A stretch of 64,000 bases of DNA from Echinimonas agarilytica (GTDB lineage: Bacteria; Pseudomonadota; Gammaproteobacteria; Enterobacterales; Neiellaceae): the NCBI RefSeq assembly GCF_023703465.1, contig NZ_JAMQGP010000003.1, positions 248,001 to 312,000 of the forward strand, given 5' to 3'. Position 1 is the first letter of the stretch. The number at the start of each line of letters is the position of its first letter. A program made the translations under genes and the position numbers. This document shows, piece by piece, positions 27,850 to 36,613 of the stretch. The notes under the pieces are model-generated. The model made no database searches and was not told the origin of the DNA. It saw only the letters and a list, made by a program, of their open reading frames with translations.

Positions 27850-28097
27850 CGTTTTAGTCTTTCAAAACCTTCGTGTGAATTAACTTAGGCATCGACCCTA
27901 GCACTTTGTGGCGTTAGAGAGTTCGAGCTGAGCGCTTTGGCAAAAGCGCGAAACAACGTCGCTTTAGCGGCGGCCCGAAGGGAAGGTGCTTTGCACCGCA
28001 TCATCTCTCTCCGCTATCGAGTTTCAAATGGAGCTGATTGTTCACTTAAGCGACTGTCTTATTTTTGGGAGCCATCTCAGTGTGGCAACCGGAGATG

Positions 28098-28136
28098 TAA
28101 AAAAGCCGTAGCATTCTAACTAAAGAAGCTACGGCT
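28098..28136 (-). terminator. Terminator of the GH2-CoA operon
   Basis: AGCCGTAGC and GCTACGGCT pair over 9 bp (28104-28112 with 28128-28136). On the minus strand the stem is followed by a run of U. It ends the minus-strand operon whose last gene stops at 28177. Confidence 0.85.
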
Positions 28137-28176
28137 GATATGAATGGCTTAGCGCCATTTGAATAACAGGGCTTAG

Positions 28177-30537
28177 TTATTCAATTTCTTGCCACATCTC
28201 TGGCCAATAGCGGTAAATACTATGACCATACTTGGCTAGTTTTTCTTCCGCTTCAGCAAGATAATCTAGGCTCTGTTGCTTCGCAGCTGCTTGATCCCCA
28301 ATCAGTAAGGTGTAGCAGTTGTCGGCTATTTGTTCGCCCTGTGCATTGCTCAAGGTAATCTCAATATCAAACGTACCTTCGGCATCCGCTGGAATGTCCC
28401 AATCAATGTCTACAAATTGCTCTGCACTGTCAGTCGCAACTTGAATTTCGACTGAGCCTGCAGCATCAGTTGCTTTAGACTGGTATTTCACAACCCAAGA
28501 CAGTGTGAGGTCTGAGTAATCGAATTGATGGTCATTCACAACCCAAATGTCAGCATGGAATTTGGAGCCTGCAGACCAGCGTCTCTTCTCAAAGTTCAAA
28601 CTTGGCAATAATGGTTGATACGTACGCTTGAGCCAGTCAAATGCTAATTTTTTCTTACCGTAGTAATCAATGATGCCCCACTTAATGTCAGGCACGTGTG
28701 TCATGAAGTGACATAACGACACGCCGCTCATTTTCGGCTTACGTCGGCGGTATGTTTCCAATGCAAATTGGATCACAGTGCCTTGCGCAATTTGGGTGGC
28801 CTCAACAAACTCTTCTAAAGAACCCATTTTGTAGTCATTGAAGACTTCAAAATTAAGGTTTTTCAAAATGTCGATATCAGCCCAGTGGTATGCCCAGCTG
28901 GGTCCCATAGGCCATAGTTCATCTTCAGGAATAAATTTTTTCAGACTGTCGATTGATGGAGCCGATGCAGCTGTGAGCTCAGGGATAATCGCGCAATCTA
29001 ATGAAGGATAGTATTCCTCCATGAACTCTTTGCCGCCTTGATAATAGTGTTCGTTGGCATGCATGGATTCGTTGGGTCTAAAGCCAATATTCTGGCCTGA
29101 CTCGGAGCTAAGCGGCGACGCCAAGCCATAAGGCACATTGGTGTATTGCGCCACAGTATCGCCAATCACTTCCATGAGCTGCTTGTTACCACTGCGCTCG
29201 TGAGCGCCTGAGAAGAATACTTCTTCTCCGCCCATCCAAAATATTTGAGAAGGGTGATTGCGTCGCGCTTTCACGGTTTCAACACACTCATGGAGTACGC
29301 CGTCTACAAATTCTTTGTCGCTTGGGTATGCTTGTGTGGCCAAGGTAAAGTTAGTCCAAACGGTGATTCCCAGCTCGTCACATAGGCGATAAAACTCTGG
29401 CGTTTCTGGTGGATGCCAGCCAAAGATTCGTAAGTTGTTGATGTTGGCTTCTTTCACCATGGCGACACGGTCTTCGTATTTTTTCAACGAGTTACGGCCA
29501 TACAAAAATGACGGTTGGCCACCCCAGCACGCAGAACGCAAGAAGTGACGCTTGCCGTTGATCATGAATGTCCAAGGGAACTCATTGTCGTATCCTGGAT
29601 TGAACTCCATCTTGACTTCACGCAGACCAATGACTTCGTCTTTGCTGTCTAGAACTTCATCACCTTCGCGAATAGAGGCCGTGAGTTGATACAGGTTCTG
29701 ATCGCCCATATCCCAAGGCCACCAAAGTTTGGCATGAGCTACGATCATTTGGGTATGAACTGTGTTTACGCCGGGTTCAGCAATCACTTCTGTCTCAGCG
29801 CTGTACTCATGAGTTTCACAGTTGTGACCCACTAAGTGGCTGGCAATTGTCACAGACTTTGCTTTGTTGGAGTGGTTTACAATTTCATAGCTTGCCGTGA
29901 GCGTTGCTTTGTCTTCGCTATGAACTTTGACGTCAGTGCGAATGTTGTCAACGCGCACCATGTCTGTTGCTTCCACGCGAATAGGTCTCCAGATACCGAA
30001 AGGTACTAGCCCTGAGAAGTAGTCGCCGGAAAAGTTTACTTTTTTACCACCACAGTTACGATAGTTTTTAGGTGGCGGATCGAGTTTGATCATCAACATG
30101 TTTGAACCGTCACGCCAGTCTTCGTAACTCACAACATCCGTGATATCAAATTCAAATTCAGAGAACATGCCTTCGTGGCGTCCTAAGAATGTACCGTTTA
30201 GCCAAACGCTACAGCTATAGTCGACGCCTTCAAAAATAATACGTACTTTTTTGCCTTGCATTTCATCAGGTACAGCAAAACGATGACAGTACCACCACTC
30301 GTAATCGGCAACCCACTTCGCGCGGTGCATATTGCGGCCAAAGTATGGGTCTTCAATTTCGTTGGCTCGATGTAAGTCTGTGTATACATCACCCGGTACT
30401 GTGCCAAAGTTCCAGCTAAAGTGGGTGCCTTGGTATTCTGCGGGCAAAAGGTGCAAACCTTCAATTTCACCTTGGCCTGGACGCATGCGCTCCATTTGCC
30501 AGCGGCATCCGGTCAAATCTAAGTTTATTCTAGACAT
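28177..30537 (-). CDS. Glycoside hydrolase family 2, beta-mannosidase-like
   Basis: The protein has about 786 residues, starting at the ATG with AGAGGA 7 nt upstream. Domains run as in exo-acting GH2 enzymes. First is a jelly-roll sugar-binding domain (LTGCRWQM, YEWWYCHRFAVPDEMQGKKVRIIFEGVDYSCSVWLNG). Next are an immunoglobulin-like domain and a TIM barrel with FMINGKRHFLRSACWGGQ and NNLRIFGWHPPETPEFYRLCDELGI. The probable acid/base Glu is in FWMGGEE and the nucleophile in IIPELTAASAPS, both variant in context. There is no signal peptide, so it acts in the cytoplasm. It is the last gene of a CoA-transferase operon. The sugar is unknown. Confidence 0.85.
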   Translation of the reverse strand: MSRINLDLTGCRWQMERMRPGQGEIEGLHLLPAEYQGTHFSWNFGTVPGDVYTDLHRANEIEDPYFGRNMHRAKWVADYEWWYCHRFAVPDEMQGKKVRIIFEGVDYSCSVWLNGTFLGRHEGMFSEFEFDITDVVSYEDWRDGSNMLMIKLDPPPKNYRNCGGKKVNFSGDYFSGLVPFGIWRPIRVEATDMVRVDNIRTDVKVHSEDKATLTASYEIVNHSNKAKSVTIASHLVGHNCETHEYSAETEVIAEPGVNTVHTQMIVAHAKLWWPWDMGDQNLYQLTASIREGDEVLDSKDEVIGLREVKMEFNPGYDNEFPWTFMINGKRHFLRSACWGGQPSFLYGRNSLKKYEDRVAMVKEANINNLRIFGWHPPETPEFYRLCDELGITVWTNFTLATQAYPSDKEFVDGVLHECVETVKARRNHPSQIFWMGGEEVFFSGAHERSGNKQLMEVIGDTVAQYTNVPYGLASPLSSESGQNIGFRPNESMHANEHYYQGGKEFMEEYYPSLDCAIIPELTAASAPSIDSLKKFIPEDELWPMGPSWAYHWADIDILKNLNFEVFNDYKMGSLEEFVEATQIAQGTVIQFALETYRRRKPKMSGVSLCHFMTHVPDIKWGIIDYYGKKKLAFDWLKRTYQPLLPSLNFEKRRWSAGSKFHADIWVVNDHQFDYSDLTLSWVVKYQSKATDAAGSVEIQVATDSAEQFVDIDWDIPADAEGTFDIEITLSNAQGEQIADNCYTLLIGDQAAAKQQSLDYLAEAEEKLAKYGHSIYRYWPEMWQEIE

Positions 30538-30591
30538 CAGGTGTTCCTCTAAATCGGTGCTCAATTCTTGTTATTTAGGTCAGCTGCTGTA

Positions 30592-30617
30592 ATTGACGCG
30601 ACATAATTCGCGTCAAT
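30592..30617 (-). repeat. Intercistronic inverted repeat between ALDH and GH2 genes
   Basis: ATTGACGCG and CGCGTCAAT pair perfectly over 9 bp with an 8-nt loop, in the 106-nt gap between the aldehyde dehydrogenase stop and the GH2 start. No U-run follows. It may protect upstream message from decay or partly attenuate GH2 expression. Confidence 0.55.
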
Positions 30618-30643
30618 CGAAGAGCAAACTGGGTAAAAATTAA

Positions 30644-32098
30644 TTAGTCGTAATTAAAATAAATGGTTCTTTTTTGCAGGTAGTTTTCGATGCCGTAAAC
30701 ACCGTCTTCTCCGCCAGTGCCGCTGCGTTTGTGGCCACTGTGATAACCTTGTACGTAGCCCACAATTTGCTTGTTAACGAATACTGTTCCAACTTGCATA
30801 TCGCTAATAGCATTGAAGACTGTGTTGATGTTTTGGCTGTATATATAGGCCGACAACGCGTCTTCGCGGTCGTTACAAATGTCTAACGCGTGTTGATAAT
30901 CTTTCACTGCAATAATGGGCATGATAGGGCCGAAAATTTCATGTTTGGCCAGTGGCATGTCCGCCGTTACATCGGTCACTACTGTTGGTTCATACCAGTT
31001 GCCATTTTCGAATTCGGCGCCGTCTGGACGCTTGCCTCCCAATGCGACTGTGGCTCCCATTGCGACTGTGCCTTGCAACAGTTGGTCAATGCGTTCGACT
31101 GAATCAGCAGTAACGCTCGGCCCCATATCGGCACCCGACAACGGATCGCCAACAGTGATCTGCTTAACGCGTTCGAGTACTTTTTGAGTGAATGCTTCGG
31201 CCACGCTTTCTTCAACTAAAACCAGCTCATTGCAAATGCAGACTTGGCCGCAGTTTGCGTAGCGAGAGGTCACCGCAGCTTCAGCGGCTTTATCAAGATC
31301 GGCGTCTGCCAGTACGATGAAAGATGCCTTGCCACCAAGCTCCAAAATCAAGCCACTTACATTTTCAGAAGAGCTTTTGTAGATTGCCTGACCTGCACGG
31401 GTACTGCCGGTGAGCGACACTAAACGTGTTTCTGGGTGGGTGACCAAGGCTGAGCTCACTTCAATACCAGAGCCGCTGACCAGATTGATCACCCCTTTAG
31501 GGAAGCCTATTTCATCAACTACTTTACAAAACTCAGATGCCGTGACTGGCGTTGCTTCATGAGCTTTCAGAATAATCGTGTTACCGGTGACCAATGCTGG
31601 GCCAACTTTTCGACCAATCAGCGCGAGAGGGTAGTTGTAGGCACATAACCCAAGTGTCACACCGTAAGGTACTTTTTGAATCCAAAGTTGCTCTTTTGGA
31701 TTCTCTGACGGGTAGATATTGCCTTCAATTCTGCGGGCAGCTTCAGCTGAATACTGCAAGTAATTCAATGTGTCATCGAACTCACCGTAAGCTTGAGGCA
31801 GCGTTTTGCCTTGCTCTTGAACAATGAGTTGCGCGAAATGATCGCGTTTAGGTTTTAGCCCTTCAATAAGCTTGAATAACCAGCGGCCTCGCTCAATCGC
31901 GGGTAATTTAGACCACGACATAAACGCCTGCTGAGAAGAGGCCATCGCCAGTTCAACATCATCTTTATTACAGTCCGGAATGGTGGCCCATATCTGTGCA
32001 TTCGAAGGGTTTTCGACTTCAAATGTTTTTTGGCTTAAAGACTCATGCCAAGCACCGTCGATATAACAAGGGTAATGTGTAACTGTAGAATTATTCAT
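30644..32098 (-). CDS. Aldehyde dehydrogenase, AldA-like
   Basis: This NAD(P)-dependent aldehyde dehydrogenase superfamily protein has 484 residues. It has the Rossmann region (KAHEATPVTASEF, SLTGSTRAGQAIY), the catalytic base Glu in LELGGKASF and the nucleophile Cys in YANCGQVCIC. The C-terminus keeps the EIFGPIMPI substrate motif. The overall pattern is near lactaldehyde/glycolaldehyde dehydrogenases and succinate-semialdehyde-type enzymes. GAGGT precedes the ATG. In the operon it lies between enoyl-CoA hydratase and GH2, so it probably oxidises an aldehyde released in the same pathway. The substrate is not predictable from sequence. Confidence 0.88.
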   Translation of the reverse strand: MNNSTVTHYPCYIDGAWHESLSQKTFEVENPSNAQIWATIPDCNKDDVELAMASSQQAFMSWSKLPAIERGRWLFKLIEGLKPKRDHFAQLIVQEQGKTLPQAYGEFDDTLNYLQYSAEAARRIEGNIYPSENPKEQLWIQKVPYGVTLGLCAYNYPLALIGRKVGPALVTGNTIILKAHEATPVTASEFCKVVDEIGFPKGVINLVSGSGIEVSSALVTHPETRLVSLTGSTRAGQAIYKSSSENVSGLILELGGKASFIVLADADLDKAAEAAVTSRYANCGQVCICNELVLVEESVAEAFTQKVLERVKQITVGDPLSGADMGPSVTADSVERIDQLLQGTVAMGATVALGGKRPDGAEFENGNWYEPTVVTDVTADMPLAKHEIFGPIMPIIAVKDYQHALDICNDREDALSAYIYSQNINTVFNAISDMQVGTVFVNKQIVGYVQGYHSGHKRSGTGGEDGVYGIENYLQKRTIYFNYD

Positions 32099-32113
32099 AG
32101 TGAACCTCGTTGT

Positions 32114-32890
32114 CTATTGCCCTTGAAAAACCGCTGGGCGTTTGTCGATAAAAGCGTTAAACCCTTCTGCTGCGTCTTTGGTATCGTAGAGTTCGTTAAC
32201 CAATTTCTGCTCCAGCGCTAACCCCTCTTCGAGTGTTAATTCAACACCTTGTCGAAGGGCTTTTTTGGTCGCTGTTACTGCAAGCAACGGGCCGTCTGCG
32301 ATTTTTTTGGCGTACTCGAATGTGAATTGATCCAGTTGGTCTTTTTCAACCAGTTGATTAATCAAGCCCATTTCAGTTGCTGTATTAACTGAAAATGAGT
32401 CGCCAGTTGCTAAAAATTCCAACGCTTTGGCGAGGCCCACAAGGCGAACCAGCCTTTGACTTCCGCCATTTCCTGGAATCAACCCAAGCTTTATTTCAGG
32501 CAGGCCTAATAAGTAATTACCTTTGGCTGCAAATCGAAGGTCGCAAGCCATAATGAGCTCTAAACCGCCGCCCAGAGCATGGCCGCTAACTTGGGCAATC
32601 ACGACTTTATCGCTTTGCTCCAGTGCAGCTGTAGTGCGCCGGGCCATGTCCACCAATTTTTGGTTGGTGGCAGTGTCGTTTGTTTGAAACTCTTTAATGT
32701 CGGCCCCAGCACAAAAAAACTTCTCGGACTGACTGTTAACGACTAATGCGCCGACGGATGAATCTGCGTTCATGTCGACTACGGCTTGGTGAAGCTCTGT
32801 CATCAAGTCGAGGTTATAGGCATTAGCCGGAGCACGATTGAGGGTGATGTAACCAACATTCTCGCGCTTTGATAAGACGATGTGATTCAT
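32114..32890 (-). CDS. Enoyl-CoA hydratase/isomerase family protein
   Basis: This 258-residue crotonase-fold protein has FFCAGADIKEF and HALGGGLELIMACDLRFAA forming the oxyanion hole. GLPEIKLGLIPGNGGSQRL follows; the two catalytic glutamates of true hydratases (in GGLEL and LPE) are both present. It therefore probably hydrates an enoyl-CoA rather than being an inactive or purely isomerase variant. The start overlaps the CoA-transferase stop by 4 nt (ATGA), so the genes are translationally coupled. Confidence 0.9.
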   Translation of the reverse strand: MNHIVLSKRENVGYITLNRAPANAYNLDLMTELHQAVVDMNADSSVGALVVNSQSEKFFCAGADIKEFQTNDTATNQKLVDMARRTTAALEQSDKVVIAQVSGHALGGGLELIMACDLRFAAKGNYLLGLPEIKLGLIPGNGGSQRLVRLVGLAKALEFLATGDSFSVNTATEMGLINQLVEKDQLDQFTFEYAKKIADGPLLAVTATKKALRQGVELTLEEGLALEQKLVNELYDTKDAAEGFNAFIDKRPAVFQGQ

Positions 32891-34023
32891 GATTTGGAAA
32901 ACTCCTGAATGACGTTCGCTGTGTGCTGGCCAAGTGATGGCGCACCTATGGCATTGGTGATGATTGATTCATCGAATCGAATAGGGCATCGAGTGGTTTG
33001 ATAGCTGTGGCCAAGTCCGTGAGTCACAGACTGCACCATATCTAACACTTTGAAACCGTCGTGCTCTACCAACTGAGTCCAGTTCAATACCTTGGCGCAC
33101 CAAATATCGGCAGGCTCCAAAATAGCTAACCAATACTCAGTGGATTCATGGCTGAGATGAGCGGCCAACACGGCTTTAATGGCATCGCGCTGCTTATACC
33201 AAGTGTTTGGATCGGCAAATTCGTTGAGGCCATCGCAGCTTAAAAGCTCGGCTAGTTTAGGAATGGCACCCATGGCCAGCGCCAAATACCCTGTGGTTGT
33301 TTTATACAAGCCGTAAGGAGCGCCAACCAGAGGGTGTGCTGCGTTTACGTCGCCGCGTACGATGGGTTCACCGCCGTCTTGGTAATACAAGGTCAGAGGC
33401 TCAAATTGAAAGTCCAACATCGCTTCTAGCATGCTGACTTCAACTTCAGCCGACTCGTCGGCTAACAGCGCAGCTAAGATGCCTTGCACTAGTTGAGCCC
33501 CCGCAAATACATCGGCAATTGCGTATCCCATTGGCGTTGGACCATCGCTGTCTTTGCCGGTTTGCCAAACGTTCCCAGACAAGGCTTGAACCAATAGATC
33601 TTGGCCGGGTTTTTCAGCGTAAGGGCCTTGGTTGCCGTAGCCCGAAATGCTGCCATAGACAATATTTGGGTTAATGCTTTTGACGTCAGCGTATGCGAGT
33701 CCGAGTCTTGCCATTACGCCGGGTCTAAAGTTGTGCACGAGGATGTCGGCTTTTTCGACAATGCGTTTGATCACTTCCAGATCATCGGCACTTTTTAAAT
33801 TGGCTTGAACGCTTTCTTTGCCTCGATTTACAGCTTGATAGAAAGCGGAATCACCCTCAATGTTGAGGTGCGACGCGTACATTGAACGTGTGATGTCGCC
33901 ATGCAAGTGATGTTCAATTTTAATCACACGAGCGCCTAAGTCGGCTAAGCGCAATGTCGTGCTTGGCCCGGACAAAAACTGAGAGAAATCGACGACTAAC
34001 AGTCCATCTAATGGCTTGATCAT
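32887..34023 (-). CDS. Class III (CaiB/BaiF) CoA-transferase, second copy
   Basis: This 378-residue family III CoA-transferase moves CoA between carboxylic acids through a mixed-anhydride intermediate. The start [32 protein letters not shown] is typical, and [13 protein letters not shown] and [13 protein letters not shown] follow. The catalytic aspartate is expected in [18 protein letters not shown]. It overlaps both its neighbours by 4 nt. It is paralogous to the preceding operon gene along its whole length, so the two could form a heteromer or act on two different acids. Confidence 0.9.
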   Translation of the reverse strand: MIKPLDGLLVVDFSQFLSGPSTTLRLADLGARVIKIEHHLHGDITRSMYASHLNIEGDSAFYQAVNRGKESVQANLKSADDLEVIKRIVEKADILVHNFRPGVMARLGLAYADVKSINPNIVYGSISGYGNQGPYAEKPGQDLLVQALSGNVWQTGKDSDGPTPMGYAIADVFAGAQLVQGILAALLADESAEVEVSMLEAMLDFQFEPLTLYYQDGGEPIVRGDVNAAHPLVGAPYGLYKTTTGYLALAMGAIPKLAELLSCDGLNEFADPNTWYKQRDAIKAVLAAHLSHESTEYWLAILEPADIWCAKVLNWTQLVEHDGFKVLDMVQSVTHGLGHSYQTTRCPIRFDESIITNAIGAPSLGQHTANVIQEFSKS

Positions 34024-35165
34024 AACCCGAGCTCCTCAAACAGGTAGTCGTTGGCATTGCCAAGAACTGGTGCGGCTACATTCGACGTTAAACGAGATTG
34101 GTTGATCCGAATTGGGCAGCGTGTTGTGGTGACTGAAACATTGTTTCCGCGGCTGACTTTCTGCTCCATTTGGAGCAATTGATATACCTCAGAGGACGTT
34201 AATTTGTCGTAATCAAATACGTCTGAGCACCAATAATCAGCGGGCTCAAGTAACGCAAGCCAGTGTGCAGTTGTTTGGCTTTTCAGGTGTGCAGCAATGA
34301 TGTTTTTAATTTCATCACGCTTTTCAAAGCTTGTGTTGCTAGCTTCGTATTCTGCCAATGAATCAAGCCCAATCAGCTGACCTAACTTATCCAAAGAACC
34401 CATTGCGATTGCAATATGGCCGTCTTGGGTAGGGTAAATCCCATAAGGTGCCTCTAAATAAGGATGTGCATTTGCAGTTTCACTTCGCGTTGGAAGCTGT
34501 TGGCCGTTGTTGAAGAAATGAGTGAGGCCTTCAAATTGAAGATCTAAAATAGACTCCATCAAACTGACTTCAACTTTCGCGCCTATGCCGTGGCGTTTCT
34601 TACGCACCAGTGCAGCCAAAAGCCCTTGGGCTAAGTGAGTACCACACATCATATCGGCTACAGCAACGCCAAATGGCGTAGGTGGTGCGGCGCGGTCGGC
34701 GGAGACCCATGTGAGGCCCGAAAATGATTGCGCGAGTAAATCTTGGCCTGGCTTGTCTTTCCAAGGGCCAACTTTGCCGTAGCCGCTCACTTCACCATAA
34801 ACAATGGTGGGATTGATGGCTTTGACACTGGCGTAATCCAGCCCAATGCGCTCCATGATGCCAGGCCTGAAGTTGTGCGTGATCACATCCGCTTTGCTGA
34901 TCAGTTGCTTCACTTTTTCAAGATCATCAGCATCTTTCAAATTGGCTGCGTAAGATTCTTTATTGCGGTTGATGGTGTGGAATAACACACTGTCGTTATC
35001 GACCCGCAGATTTTTGGTGGCAAGTTGTCGGCAGGCATCACCCCATTTAGGCCGCTCGATTTTGATCACGCGAGCGCCTAAGTCTGCCAAGCGAAGGCCC
35101 GCATAAGGCCCTGCAAGGTACTGACTAAATTCTAAGACAACTAAACCTGCTAATGGTTGTTTCAT
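34020..35165 (-). CDS. Class III (CaiB/BaiF) CoA-transferase, first copy
   Basis: The protein has about 381 residues from the ATG at 35165; a TTG six codons earlier is possible but has no ribosome-binding site. It opens [33 protein letters not shown] and has [16 protein letters not shown] and [23 protein letters not shown]. The active-site Asp is expected in [23 protein letters not shown]. It differs from its neighbouring paralogue mainly in the substrate-facing loop between residues 170 and 260. Its activated substrate is unknown. Confidence 0.9.
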   Translation of the reverse strand: MKQPLAGLVVLEFSQYLAGPYAGLRLADLGARVIKIERPKWGDACRQLATKNLRVDNDSVLFHTINRNKESYAANLKDADDLEKVKQLISKADVITHNFRPGIMERIGLDYASVKAINPTIVYGEVSGYGKVGPWKDKPGQDLLAQSFSGLTWVSADRAAPPTPFGVAVADMMCGTHLAQGLLAALVRKKRHGIGAKVEVSLMESILDLQFEGLTHFFNNGQQLPTRSETANAHPYLEAPYGIYPTQDGHIAIAMGSLDKLGQLIGLDSLAEYEASNTSFEKRDEIKNIIAAHLKSQTTAHWLALLEPADYWCSDVFDYDKLTSSEVYQLLQMEQKVSRGNNVSVTTTRCPIRINQSRLTSNVAAPVLGNANDYLFEELGL

Positions 35166-35186
35166 AATCGGGACTCTTCTCAACCG

Positions 35187-36338
35187 TTATTTACATTGGA
35201 GTGTTTTAGATTCTTGATACATTTGGTTGATCTTGCTGAGTAAAGATTTGGCGCTACCGCCTACGCGTAGGTATTCTTGGATTGGATCACCTACATGGTC
35301 TTGGAACTCGAGATAACCGTTATAGCGAGGGCGCACAAATGCTCGGTCGAGGGTTGGAAGCGTGTCTTTGAAGAAGCTTGAACACAACTGATCATGCGCT
35401 TCGTTAGTCCAAGCGCTACGATGACCCGGCTGGCCACCAGATGTGAAAAATACGGTGTTTTGGACATGGGCTGAGGCAATGTATTTTACAAACTCAACGG
35501 CTTCTTCAATGTTTTTAGACTTGGCAGAAATGGCAATGCCGGTGCCGCCGAGCATAGTTGCTCCGGGGCTAGACGCTTCAATACCAATCACATCTCCAAA
35601 CTTCACTAACTTGGGTGAATAACCTTCGCGAGAGTAATTGGTGTAGCCATAGGTATAAGGTGCGTATGCAAACTCGTCGGTTTGCGACATGACTTCCATT
35701 GTGCGGATGGGGTTTAATTCAAAAAACTCTGAAGGCACTACATCAGATAGTTGCTTTAAGCGTTCTAAAGCGAGTAGACAGTCTTTCTCTGGCGCAACTT
35801 CAAAATCGTTGGTGAAAATATCGACCTTGGCAGCTTGCAACAAATTCAAGAAGTTGCCGTATACATCCAATGGAATACTTGGGCAACACACTAAGCCTTT
35901 TTTGCCCAGCGCGATCAATTGATCGAAGGTTTGAGGGACTTGCTCATTCGCTTTTTGCAGTAGATCAGGGCGGTAAGCTGAAACGGGAGCTGCTGCATCA
36001 ATTGCTAAAGCCCATTGATGATTGTTGTAGGCATAGCTTTCGCAGGACTTGCCAACGCTATTTTGCTGTTGGTCGAGTAGATACTCTTTAGGCAAATATT
36101 CGTCCAGTGGCAACAATACATCGTGCTCTGCTACGTAACCCATCCAAGGGTTATCGATCACTAATAAATCAAAATCTCCCACCATATCGACCAGTGGCTT
36201 ATCAGCAAATTCTTGCAACGTTCGTTTTTTCCACTCTACGTCTGTTTGAGGATTAAGTTCATTGAACCTTTGAGCTGACGCGACAGCAGAAACAAACCCG
36301 CGCGTATGATTCCAAGTAATACCTTTTAAAGTGGTCAC
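35187..36338 (-). CDS. Solute-binding-protein-like protein without signal peptide
   Basis: The 383-residue protein has the fold of family 1 extracellular solute-binding proteins: FDLLVIDNPWMGYVAEHDVLLPLDEYL, WALAIDAAAPVSAYRPDLL, AISAKSKNIEEAVEFVKYIAS and GGQPGHRSAWTNE. It has no signal peptide. It starts at a GTG with AGGA upstream, and a TAG stop lies in frame 12 nt before that GTG, so no longer secreted form is possible. There are no ABC permease or ATPase genes in the window. It is the first gene of the CoA-transferase/GH2 operon and would be cytoplasmic, perhaps a ligand sensor or carrier. Confidence 0.82.
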   Translation of the reverse strand: MTTLKGITWNHTRGFVSAVASAQRFNELNPQTDVEWKKRTLQEFADKPLVDMVGDFDLLVIDNPWMGYVAEHDVLLPLDEYLPKEYLLDQQQNSVGKSCESYAYNNHQWALAIDAAAPVSAYRPDLLQKANEQVPQTFDQLIALGKKGLVCCPSIPLDVYGNFLNLLQAAKVDIFTNDFEVAPEKDCLLALERLKQLSDVVPSEFFELNPIRTMEVMSQTDEFAYAPYTYGYTNYSREGYSPKLVKFGDVIGIEASSPGATMLGGTGIAISAKSKNIEEAVEFVKYIASAHVQNTVFFTSGGQPGHRSAWTNEAHDQLCSSFFKDTLPTLDRAFVRPRYNGYLEFQDHVGDPIQEYLRVGGSAKSLLSKINQMYQESKTLQCK

Positions 36339-36341
36339 GAT

Positions 36342-36406
36342 GTATTCCTATATGAATGTTGTATTTCTATATGAATTATAGTGCGACTGATATCTGAGAT
36401 TGTCAA
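36342..36406 (-). promoter_or_regulatory. Promoter and direct-repeat operator of the CoA/GH2 operon
   Basis: On the minus strand TTGACA (36401-36406) and TATAAT (36375-36380) are both perfect but 20 nt apart, a spacing typical of promoters that need remodelling by an activator such as MerR-type proteins. Two 16-bp direct repeats, GTATTCCTATATGAAT and GTATTTCTATATGAAT (36342-36357 and 36361-36376), one mismatch, 19-nt period, overlap the -10 box and the leader. They look like a repressor operator. No regulator gene is adjacent. Confidence 0.5.
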
Positions 36407-36613
36407 CTGAAAGATCACCCTTGTTTTATGCATTGCAGGTCTGGATCAAACTTTTAGAATCGACCGTATTTGTTGGCACGAGAAATAATTAAGCAAAGCA
36501 GCACCAAGCCCAGGAATCGGGCGCGATAATAGGCTCATTCGTTCGTTGTTTTTCTCTCGCTGACTTGCTGCTTCGTTATTGCTAGCATGGGGCCATGCAA
36601 AGGAGAGGTGTTG

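Larger units (their letters stand above)
27369..28011 (+). repeat. 208-bp tandem repeats with interrupted tRNA-Ser 3' ends
   Basis: Starting in the T-arm of the intact tRNA, the 3' region is repeated. Complete 208-bp units are 27501-27708 and 27709-27916 (identical by eye), with a partial unit at 27917-28011. Each starts GAGAGTTCGA, then carries a 76-nt insert. The full units then resume with ATCTCTCTCTCACCGCCA, the tRNA terminator and a spacer of about 70 nt. The insert holds three small hairpins: GCGCTTT/AAAGCGC, CGCTTTAGCG and GGTGC/GCACC. The first copy (the true tRNA end) lacks the insert and differs at two spacer positions. Confidence 0.9.

Noticed and set aside
27011-28011. CRISPR array or integrated genomic island at the tRNA-Ser gene
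   Set aside because: Units are tandem without variable spacers, and no cas genes, integrase or cargo lie between the repeated tRNA 3' ends. The repeats are only 208 nt apart.
27937-28119. Small open frame in the last 208-bp repeat
   Set aside because: It lies in the tRNA-fragment repeats and has no homology or ribosome-binding site.
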